A stretch of 64,000 nt of DNA. Source: Geobacter sp. FeAm09. Its GTDB lineage: Bacteria > Desulfobacterota > Desulfuromonadia > Geobacterales > Pseudopelobacteraceae. Every line of letters starts with the position of its first letter. Position 1 is the first letter of the stretch. Both the position numbers and the translations under genes were made by a program. Shown here one piece after another: positions 57,507-64,000 of the stretch. The stretch spans positions 1,932,501 to 1,996,500 of the forward strand of contig NZ_CP042466.1 in assembly GCF_008330225.1 (NCBI RefSeq), in the 5' to 3' direction. The notes beneath the pieces are model-generated. The model had not been told where the DNA came from, did no database searches, and saw nothing but the letters and a program-made list of their open reading frames with translations.

Positions 57507-59254
57507 GCTTCCTCCCCCGCGGCGGTCATGCGGGCGAACAGCCCGCCGGCCCGGCTCAGATCGTCACGGCTCCCCTGTTCCACAATCCTCCCCCGGTTCA
57601 TGACCACGATCCGGTCGGCATCCTCCAGGGCAGCCAGGCGATGGGCGATGGCGAGCACGGTCCGGCCCCGGGCCAGTTCCTTGAGCGCCTCGCGGACCAG
57701 TGCCTCCGAATGGGCGTCCAGCCCGGCGGTCGGTTCATCGGTGACGATCAGGGGCGCGTCCTTGAGGAACACCCGCGCCAGGGCGATGCGCCGCGCCTGG
57801 CCGCCGGACAGCCCTGCCCCCTGTTCGCCGATGACCGTATCCACCCCTTGGGGGAGACGGGCGATGAACTCTTCGCAACGGGCCAGGGCGGCGGCCCGGG
57901 CCACCTCGGCGGCGGTGGCGTCCCGACGCCCCAGGCGGATGTTGTCGCCCACGGTGCCGTGAAAGAGATGCGGCCGTTGGGGAACCCAGGCCACCAGGCG
58001 CCGCCATTCTTCGGGATCGCACTGCGCCAGGTCCGCGCCGTTCACCAGCACCCGCCCCCGTTCCGGCAGGGCAAAGCCCAGAAGCAGCGCCGCCAGGGTG
58101 CTTTTCCCCGCGCCGCTCGGCCCCACGAGGGCGACCCGTTCCCCCGGCGCCAGGGTGAGCGTGACCCCATCGATGACCGGGGCGGTATCGGGTGTATAGC
58201 GGAAACTGATATCCTCGAAGGAAATCCTGAGGGAGGATGCGGCGGGCAGCGGGCGGGGCGACGCAGGGCGGGGGGCGGCCGGGGTATCCAGCAGGCTGAA
58301 GATGCGCTCGGCGGCGCCGATGGCCTCCATGCGGGCATGGTAGTACGTCCCCATCAGCCGCAGCGGCAGGTAGAATTCGGGCGCCAGAAGCAGGACGGTG
58401 AAACCGTCCTGGAAAGCCATGCCCCCCTTCATGAGCCGAAAGCCGATGACCACCGCCATCAAGGCCACGCTGACCGTGGCGAAAAACTCCAGGACCAGGG
58501 CCGAGAGGAAGGCGACGTAGAGCACCGACATGGTGGCCCGGCGGTAGTCGTCCGAGATGCGGGCGATCAACTCCGCTTCACGCCGGGAGGCGTTGAACAT
58601 GCGCAGGGTGGCCAGGCCGTTCACCCGGTCGAGGAAATACCCCCCCAGGCGGGCCAGGGTTTGCCACTGGCGCTGGTTGAGGCGCTCGGCGCCCCGGCCG
58701 ATGAGAATGGAGAAAAAAGGGATAAAGGGGGCGGTGAACAGCATGATGCCGGCCGAAATCCAGTCGGCCGGGGCGACCGCCGCCAGGATGGCGAGCGGCA
58801 CCAGGGCCATCACGGCCAGATGGGGCAGGTAACGGCTGTAGTACCCGTCCAGCGCCTCCACCCCGTCCACGATCACCGTGGCCACCTCGCCGGCCCGGTC
58901 TCCCTTGAGCCGCAGGGGCCCGGCATCCAGCAAGCGCCGGAAGAGATCGTTGCGCACCTCGTGGCGGATGGCGGCCGAAGCGGCAAAGGCGACCCGCTCC
59001 GAGGCCCAGGAAAGAGCGGCCCGCGCCATCATAAGGGGCGGCAGCCACGATAGCTGCGGCAGTACCTCCCGGAACCCGGCGCCGTCGATCATGACCCGCT
59101 GTACCAGTTGGGCCACGATCAGGGCCTGGGCGATCAGCACGAAGCCGCCCGCCACGCCCAGCCCCACGGCCAGGAATAGGGTCGGTTTTACACGATTTTT
59201 GAGGAACTTGAGGCGCTGTTCGGGAGTCGGTATTTCCGGGGTGTCCACGCTCAC
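57503..59254 (-). CDS. cydD: Thiol reductant ABC exporter subunit CydD
   Basis: The partner of CydC. The 583-residue protein has six membrane helices, Walker A GPSGAGKST (about 380), LSGGQARRIALAR and the DEPTAGLD Walker B. The two together form a heterodimeric ABC exporter. cydD comes first in transcription, followed by cydC with overlapping codons. It follows rlmB by 10 bases. Confidence 0.92.
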   Translation of the reverse strand: MSVDTPEIPTPEQRLKFLKNRVKPTLFLAVGLGVAGGFVLIAQALIVAQLVQRVMIDGAGFREVLPQLSWLPPLMMARAALSWASERVAFAASAAIRHEVRNDLFRRLLDAGPLRLKGDRAGEVATVIVDGVEALDGYYSRYLPHLAVMALVPLAILAAVAPADWISAGIMLFTAPFIPFFSILIGRGAERLNQRQWQTLARLGGYFLDRVNGLATLRMFNASRREAELIARISDDYRRATMSVLYVAFLSALVLEFFATVSVALMAVVIGFRLMKGGMAFQDGFTVLLLAPEFYLPLRLMGTYYHARMEAIGAAERIFSLLDTPAAPRPASPRPLPAASSLRISFEDISFRYTPDTAPVIDGVTLTLAPGERVALVGPSGAGKSTLAALLLGFALPERGRVLVNGADLAQCDPEEWRRLVAWVPQRPHLFHGTVGDNIRLGRRDATAAEVARAAALARCEEFIARLPQGVDTVIGEQGAGLSGGQARRIALARVFLKDAPLIVTDEPTAGLDAHSEALVREALKELARGRTVLAIAHRLAALEDADRIVVMNRGRIVEQGSRDDLSRAGGLFARMTAAGEEA

Positions 59255-59264
59255 GGGAGTCGGG

Positions 59265-60008
59265 CTACGCCGGGACGCCGCGCCGGCGCGCCGCCTCGAA
59301 CAGGGCGATGCCGCCGGCCACCGAGGCGTTCAGGGAGGATACGCCGCCATAGAGCGGGATCGACAGGACCACGTCGCACTGTTTGCGCACCAGGGGACGG
59401 ATTCCTTCGCCTTCGTTGCCCACCAGGAGGACGACCTTGCCGGAAAAGTCCACGTCGTAGAGCGATTGTCCCGCCTCGCCGGCCAGGCCGTAGATCCAGT
59501 AGCCGCCATCCTTGAGCAGTTGGAGGGTTTGGGCCACGTTGGTCACCAGGGCCACCGGGATGGTCTCCACCGCGCCGGCCGAGGCCTTTTCCACGGTGGG
59601 GGTCACGCCCGCGGCGCGGTCCTTGGGGATGATGACGCCGTCACAGCCGGCGCAGGCCGCGGTGCGGATCAGCGCCCCCAGGTTGTGGGGGTCCTGGATG
59701 CCGTCCAGCACCAATAGAAAGCCACCCTGGCCCGCCTCGTCGATGCGGGCCACGAGGTCATCCAGGTCGGCATAGCTGAAGGGTTCCACCATGAGCGCCA
59801 CCCCCTGGTGATGGCTGGAGGCACACAGCTTGGTCAGATCGTCGCGCTCGCGCCGGCGGATCGGGACGCCCCGTTCCTCGGCCAGCTTGAGAATCTTCTC
59901 CAGACGATGGTCGGTGGCGGAGGACTGGACGTACAACTCGAAAGCCCCACGCACACCGCGCAGCGCTTCCCGAACCGGATTGACGCCGAAAACCAATTCC
60001 CCTTTCAT
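59265..60008 (-). CDS. rlmB: 23S rRNA (guanosine-2'-O-)-methyltransferase RlmB-like
   Basis: SPOUT (SpoU) methyltransferase that modifies G2251 of 23S rRNA in E. coli. From ATG 60008 the 247-residue protein has the substrate-binding N-terminus with GVNPVREAL, then NLGALIRTA, LVGNEGEGI and the SLNASVA knot motif. Its ATG overlaps the pyrF stop as ATGA, with GGAGGGG five bases upstream; the in-frame start at 60014 is a GTG. Confidence 0.92.
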   Translation of the reverse strand: MKGELVFGVNPVREALRGVRGAFELYVQSSATDHRLEKILKLAEERGVPIRRRERDDLTKLCASSHHQGVALMVEPFSYADLDDLVARIDEAGQGGFLLVLDGIQDPHNLGALIRTAACAGCDGVIIPKDRAAGVTPTVEKASAGAVETIPVALVTNVAQTLQLLKDGGYWIYGLAGEAGQSLYDVDFSGKVVLLVGNEGEGIRPLVRKQCDVVLSIPLYGGVSSLNASVAGGIALFEAARRRGVPA

Positions 60009-60727
60009 GGGCACCCCTCCGCGATCTCGTCCACGATCAGGCGAGCAGCGGCCACCGGGTCGGACGCCTTGGCGATGGGGCGGCCGATCACCAGGTAATC
60101 GGCCCCGGAGGCGACCGCCTCGGCCGGGGTCATGACGCGTTTCTGGTCGTCCAGGGAGGCGAACGAGGGGCGGACGCCGGGGGTGACGATCAGGAAATCC
60201 GGGCCACAGGCCGCGCGGATCGGCTCTATCTCCAAGGGGGAGGCGACCACGCCGTCCATGCCGGCATCCTTGGCCAGGCGGGCCAGGCGGACGACCATCT
60301 CCTCTACAGGCCGCTCGATCCCCACCCCGCGCAGGGTTTCCGCCGTGGACGAAGTCAGGACGGTCACGGCCAACAGGCGGGGCCGTTCGTCGCCGAACTC
60401 CGTGCGCACCGCGGCGGCGGCCGTCGCCATCATCTCCTCGCCCCCCAGGGCGTGCAGGTTGGCCAACTGCACCCCGAGCCGGGCCGCCTCGACCATGGCC
60501 CTGGCCACGGTGTTGGGGATATCGTGGTACTTGAGGTCGAGAAAGACCCGGCCGCCGCGACGCTGCACGGTCCGCACCGCCTCGGGGCCGCAGGAGGTGA
60601 ACAGTTCCTTGCCGACCTTGAACATCCCCACGTGGCCGGCCAGGTGCGCCGCCCAGCGATCGATGTCGGCCAGGCCGTGCACATCCAGGGCAAAGATGAT
60701 TTTATCGCGTGCTTGTTCAGATAACAT
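60005..60727 (-). CDS. pyrF: Orotidine 5'-phosphate decarboxylase
   Basis: The last step of UMP synthesis. The 240-residue protein has FALDVHG near the start, the catalytic DLKYHDIPNTVA motif (about 60-71) and the phosphate-binding VTPGVRP and VIGRPI. ATG at 60727 has AAAGGT five bases upstream. It is not in the pyr operon here but is coupled to rlmB. Confidence 0.96.
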   Translation of the reverse strand: MLSEQARDKIIFALDVHGLADIDRWAAHLAGHVGMFKVGKELFTSCGPEAVRTVQRRGGRVFLDLKYHDIPNTVARAMVEAARLGVQLANLHALGGEEMMATAAAAVRTEFGDERPRLLAVTVLTSSTAETLRGVGIERPVEEMVVRLARLAKDAGMDGVVASPLEIEPIRAACGPDFLIVTPGVRPSFASLDDQKRVMTPAEAVASGADYLVIGRPIAKASDPVAAARLIVDEIAEGCP

Positions 60728-60767
60728 AATTACCTTTCTCAATCTGCCACAGTAGGTACAGACAGAT

Positions 60768-60965
60768 CGATTCTCTCACTCGCTCGACTCACGTTCGCTC
60801 AAGCTCACAGAGGCACAAAGAACATCAGGAGCAAGGCAGACAAACTCAACGACGTGTGGTTGATTGTTTTATCCAAAGTTTTTTTGTTTTTCCCAGCAAA
60901 TCTTTGTGTTTGTTGGCTTTTATGATTCTCTCCGTGCCTCTGTGAGCTTTGTGAGAGATAGTTTT
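60768..60965. repeat. CTCTGTG-type inverted-repeat element, copy A3 (opposite orientation)
   Basis: The long arm with GAGCGAACGTGAGTCGAGCG is at the left (60768-60816, as complement) and the short arm TCTCCGTGCCTCTGTGAGCT (then TTGTGAGAGA) at the right (60930-60959), so it is inverted relative to A1 and A2. The interior is about 115 A/T-rich bases. It lies between pyrF and the PhoH-family gene. Confidence 0.72.
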
Positions 60966-60978
60966 TGACGGTATTTTT

Positions 60979-62295
60979 CTACAGCAGGTTTGCCGCCAGT
61001 TCCGCCAGTTCCGAACGTTCCCCCTTGGTCAGGGTCACGTGGGCGGCGATCTTCTCCCCCTTGAACCGCTCCACCAGAAAGCTCAGGCCGTTGCTGGACG
61101 AATCCACGTAGGGGTTGTCGATCTGGTAGGGGTCGCCGGTCAGGATGATCTTGGTCCCCTCCCCCACCCGGGTGACGATGGTCTTGATCTCATGGGGAGT
61201 CAGGTTCTGGGCCTCGTCCACGATCAGGTACTGGTTGGGGATGGAACGGCCGCGAATGTAGGTCAGGGGTTCGATGTCCAGAAGCCCCATGGCCATCAGC
61301 TCCTTGTACCCCTTGCTGTGGCGCTTCTCCGACTCGTGGCCCGAGATGAGCAGTTCCACGTTGTCGAAGATCGGCTGCATCCAGGGGGTCAGCTTTTCCT
61401 CGATGTCGCCCGGCAGGAATCCCAGGTCCTTGCCCATGGGGAATACGGGGCGGGAGACCAGCAGGCGGTTGTAGACGTTCTCCTCCGCGGTCTTGTGCAG
61501 GCCAGCGGCGATGGCCAGAAGCGTCTTGCCGGTGCCCGCCTTGCCCACCAGGGTCACCAGCTTGATGGAATCGTCCATCAGCACGTCCAGGGCAAAGGAC
61601 TGTTCCCGGTTGCGGGCGAAGATGCTCCAGATCCCCTCCTTGGGGACCTTGCGTACCGGGACGATGTGCCCGCTGTCCGCGTCGTAGCGGCAGATGGCGC
61701 TATGAGAGGGATTGGTGCTGTCCGTGATGGTGATGAATTCGTTGGGAGCGAGCCCTTCCGGCGCCTCCAGCCAGTTCTGGCCGTAGAACCGGTCCACGGC
61801 GTCGGGGGCCATTTCGATGCTGCGGGTCCCGGAATAGAGATCCTGAATGTCGATCTTGTCCGATTCGTAATCCTCGGCGGCCAGGCCGATGGCATCGGCC
61901 TTGATGCGCAGGTTGGTGTCCTTGGTGACGAAGATGAGCTCGGTGTCGGGAAAGCGGTCGCGCATATCCAGGGCAACCGCCAGGATGCGGTTGTCGCCGC
62001 TGTCCACCCGCAAATCCACCGGCAACCGTTTGAGGTAGCTTTCGCTGAACAGTTCGACCCGCAGGGTACCCTGGCCCGGGAGCGTAACGCCGGCCGCCAG
62101 CGAGCCCTTTTCCCGCATGGTGTCGAGGATGCGCGAGATCTGGCGGGCATTGCGCCCGGTTTCGTTCATGTCCTTCTTGAAGCGGTCAACCTCTTCGATA
62201 ACGGTTATGGGGATGATGATGTTGTTGTCCTGAAATTTGAACAGGGATTGGGGATCATGCAACAGAACGTTGGTGTCGAGGATGAAGTTTTTCAC
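60979..62295 (-). CDS. PIN domain-PhoH family ATPase
   Basis: 438 residues: an N-terminal PIN RNase domain (LDTNVLLHDP with the catalytic Asp, about 5-14), then a PhoH-type P-loop ATPase with VGKAGTGKTLLAIA (about 257-270) and DEAQNLTPHE. PIN-PhoH proteins act as RNA-degrading, ATP-driven enzymes. The start is the GTG at 62295 with AAGG seven bases upstream; the longer frame overlaps a repeat with no similarity. Confidence 0.9.
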   Translation of the reverse strand: MKNFILDTNVLLHDPQSLFKFQDNNIIIPITVIEEVDRFKKDMNETGRNARQISRILDTMREKGSLAAGVTLPGQGTLRVELFSESYLKRLPVDLRVDSGDNRILAVALDMRDRFPDTELIFVTKDTNLRIKADAIGLAAEDYESDKIDIQDLYSGTRSIEMAPDAVDRFYGQNWLEAPEGLAPNEFITITDSTNPSHSAICRYDADSGHIVPVRKVPKEGIWSIFARNREQSFALDVLMDDSIKLVTLVGKAGTGKTLLAIAAGLHKTAEENVYNRLLVSRPVFPMGKDLGFLPGDIEEKLTPWMQPIFDNVELLISGHESEKRHSKGYKELMAMGLLDIEPLTYIRGRSIPNQYLIVDEAQNLTPHEIKTIVTRVGEGTKIILTGDPYQIDNPYVDSSSNGLSFLVERFKGEKIAAHVTLTKGERSELAELAANLL

Positions 62296-62340
62296 GGAAG
62301 GCCTTTCTGTCGGGAGGATAACGACCAAACCTGCATAATT

Positions 62341-62474
62341 TTGCCACAGAGTCACGGAGGGGTCGAAGAGATTGATTCACCGGCTGGGCATCGGGAGAGA
62401 TGCATCTATTCGTCGATCGGACCTTCCTCGTCTTCTCGAGTTTTTTCTCCGTGACTCTGCGGCCCTGTGGCAGA
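62341..62474. repeat. CTCCGTG-type inverted repeat, variant A4
   Basis: TTGCCACAGAGTCACGGAGG at the left is answered by CTCCGTGACTCTGCGGCCCT then GTGGCAGA at the right, with about 85 bases between. It shares the CTCCGTG-CTCTG core with copies A1-A3 but not their GAGCGAAC extension or GCCAAAGGC flank. It fills the gap before the PIN-PhoH gene. Confidence 0.6.
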
Positions 62475-62493
62475 TTACCTGAATTGTATGTTC

Positions 62494-63639
62494 CTATTTT
62501 TCAGAGCAGCATTCTACAACGGCATCGCAGAAAATAGCAATCTCTTCGCCCGTGGAGAACCAGCCCGGGCTCATGCGCAGGGTGCCGCCGGGGAAGCTGC
62601 CCAGGGTGCGGTGGGCCTGGGGGGCGCAGTGCAGCCCGGCGCGCACGGCGATGTCGTAATTGTGGTCCAGCATGAATGCCAGGGCAGCAGGGTCGGTTCC
62701 CGCCACGGTGAAGGAGAGCACGCCGCCGCGCAGGGCCGGGTCGGACGGGCCGTAGAGCGTGACCTGCGGCAGTTCGGCCAAACGCTCTGCGGCTGCTGCG
62801 GCCAATTGGCGCTCTTTGTTCCCGATGGCGGCAACGCCCTGTTCCAGGACGAACTCCACCCCGGCCTTGAGTCCGGCGATGCCGGGCAGGTTGTGGGTGC
62901 CCGCCTCGAAGCCGTCCGGCAGGGTCAGGGGTTGTTCCTCGGCAGTGGAACTGGTGCCGGTACCCCCTTGGAGCAGTGGTTTCAGTTGGACGGCCGGGGA
63001 GACGTAGAGGAACCCGGTTCCCTGGGGGCCGTAGAGCCCCTTGTGCCCCGGCGCGGCCAGAAGGTCGATGCCGGTCCTGATCACGTCAATCGGCTCGCTG
63101 CCCGCCGACTGGGCCGCATCCACCAGGAACAGCGCGCCGGCCTCCCGGGCGATCGCCCCCATGCGGTCGATGGCCTGGATCGTGCCGCACACGTTGGAGA
63201 TATGGGCCAGCGCGATCATACAGGTAGCGGGGCGCAGGGCGCGCCTGACATCGTCCGGATCCACCATACCGGCAGCGTCGCCCCGAACCACGGTCACCTC
63301 CACCCCGGATGAGCGCAAGGCGGCCAGGGGGCGGATCAGGGAGTTGTGCTCCATGGAGGTGGTGACCACATGGTCGCCCGGGACGAGGACGCCGCGCAGC
63401 GCCAGATTGAGCGCCTCGGTGGTGCTGTGGGTCATGATGACCCGCGAAGAGTCGGGGATGGCGAACAGGGTGGCGATGGCTTCACGGGCCTGAAGCAAGA
63501 GACGCCCGGCCTCCAGGGAGCGCCCATAGCCCCCGCGTCCCGGTGATGCGCCGATCTCGCGCATGGCGTGCATGACCGCCTGGTACACGGATTCCGGCTT
63601 GGGATGGGATGTTGCCGCGTTATCGAGATAGATGGACAT
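62494..63639 (-). CDS. Cysteine desulfurase family protein
   Basis: PLP enzyme removing sulfur or selenium from cysteine. The 381-residue protein has LDNAATSHPK at the N-terminus, the PLP lysine in APGHKGLYGPQG and the catalytic Cys in RAGLHCAPQAHR. It belongs to the group II type related to SufS rather than the IscS type. ATG at 63639 is preferred; an in-frame GTG at 63657 overlaps the upstream stop as GTGA and could be used by translational coupling. Confidence 0.88.
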   Translation of the reverse strand: MSIYLDNAATSHPKPESVYQAVMHAMREIGASPGRGGYGRSLEAGRLLLQAREAIATLFAIPDSSRVIMTHSTTEALNLALRGVLVPGDHVVTTSMEHNSLIRPLAALRSSGVEVTVVRGDAAGMVDPDDVRRALRPATCMIALAHISNVCGTIQAIDRMGAIAREAGALFLVDAAQSAGSEPIDVIRTGIDLLAAPGHKGLYGPQGTGFLYVSPAVQLKPLLQGGTGTSSTAEEQPLTLPDGFEAGTHNLPGIAGLKAGVEFVLEQGVAAIGNKERQLAAAAAERLAELPQVTLYGPSDPALRGGVLSFTVAGTDPAALAFMLDHNYDIAVRAGLHCAPQAHRTLGSFPGGTLRMSPGWFSTGEEIAIFCDAVVECCSEK

Positions 63640-63653
63640 GGGATGGCTATGTT

Positions 63654-64000
63654 TCACGGTAGAATGGGCGGCTGGCTGGAAAGCCAGGGAAATACCTGTA
63701 CCGCGCCGGAGCGCGGTTCGCGTGAAGCATCGAATATTTTTGAGGAAATGCTCTTTTCATCGTCAAAGCCCCACCAATTCTGCACGGCGGCAATCTCTTC
63801 CCGCCCGGCGTTGTAGAGGTTGAAGCCGCCGTTGCCGCGGAAAGCGCATCCCCACACCGTCGCCCGGCCGTCCTCGGTCCGCAGGGCGTCGTGGTCGTTG
63901 TCGGCGAAAAGAGACCGCTGGATCTTCATGCGGGTGGAGGCGAGCTGCAGGGCCGTCCCCTTGTTGAGCATGAAGCGCGTCATGAAGATCTGCCCCTCCC
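63654..64000 (-). CDS. Beta-helix-like protein, C-terminal fragment
   Basis: The last 114 codons of a protein that runs off the right edge. It has the N-rich, asparagine/glycine turn pattern of parallel beta-helix repeats (NKGTALQLASTRMKIQRSLF, NDHDAL, GNGGFNL) typical of right-handed beta-helix or NosD-like proteins. The function cannot be given from the fragment. Its stop overlaps the GTG at 63657 of the cysteine desulfurase gene. Confidence 0.65.
   Translation of the reverse strand, partial: EGQIFMTRFMLNKGTALQLASTRMKIQRSLFADNDHDALRTEDGRATVWGCAFRGNGGFNLYNAGREEIAAVQNWWGFDDEKSISSKIFDASREPRSGAVQVFPWLSSQPPILP

Noticed and set aside
55839-57962. A 707-codon plus-strand open frame opposite cydC/cydD
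   Set aside because: Composition dominated by Gln, Arg, Gly and Pro, antisense to two clear ABC transporter genes.

Overview
The window reads as a chromosomal segment of a GC-rich, anaerobic deltaproteobacterium, most likely a member of the Geobacteraceae (Geobacter/Pelobacter/Trichlorobacter type). This is inferred from gene content and protein style: a yceD-rpmF-plsX-fabHDZG-acpP-fabF-rpiB-glyA cluster, a pyrR-led pyrimidine operon, paired CcdA/TlpA and CcsA-like cytochrome c maturation proteins, c-di-GMP and PilZ proteins, and many redox or radical-SAM accessory genes. No species can be named from sequence alone. About 90% is coding, nearly all of it housekeeping, and most genes lie on the minus strand. 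I see no tRNA, rRNA, CRISPR array, prophage, transposase gene or toxin-antitoxin locus.

Layout. (1) 1-5300: start of an unknown minus-strand gene, plus-strand mgsA, then minus-strand ispG-proS-paaK. (2) 5300-14070: a fatty-acid/phospholipid cluster running right to left from a strong sigma70-type promoter at 14040-14067: yceD, rpmF, plsX, fabH, fabD, fabZ, fabG, acpP, fabF, rpiB, glyA, with terminator-like hairpins after acpP and rpiB. (3) 14089-22030: thpR, recG (with an AbrB-like N-terminal extension), ribF (frameshifted), a flippase-like membrane protein, a DUF2723 membrane protein and aroE. (4) 22149-32810: a long pyrimidine operon, pyrR-pyrB-pyrC-DUF488-carA-radical SAM-ferritin-like-DUF486-carB-greA-DUF1858, preceded by a textbook PyrR-type attenuator. 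(5) 32831-41714: a VOC protein, CcdA, TlpA-like thioredoxin, polyprenyl diphosphate synthase, the plus-strand DEAD-box helicase, CcsA-like protein, zinc-ribbon protein, DCC protein, recQ and DUF502. (6) 41901-50236: a signalling and nitrogen block: receiver plus degenerate GGDEF, a D-2-hydroxyacid dehydrogenase, CHASE4-PAS-GGDEF-EAL, ACP phosphodiesterase, glnB-glnA with a sigma54-like promoter, and a PilZ protein with a C-terminal frameshift. (7) 50341-55596, plus strand: LytM endopeptidase, class II aldolase, a LytM-like lipoprotein and a B12-binding radical SAM protein. (8) 55773-64000, minus strand: cydD-cydC, pyrF-rlmB, PIN-PhoH ATPase, cysteine desulfurase and the end of a beta-helix-like protein.

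Three kinds of small intergenic inverted repeat sit between these genes: a CTCTGTG-type element (3946, 55606, 60768, with a variant at 62341), a CAGATCAAGGC-type element (28021, 30968, with a looser relative at 10049), and an 87-bp hairpin inserted inside the 30968 copy.

The clearest noteworthy signals are the complete PyrR attenuator, the repeat families with a nested insertion, the AbrB-RecG fusion, a probably leaderless ispG, and two single-base homopolymer deletions (ribF and the PilZ gene) that may be sequence errors. I found no convincing wholly new system.
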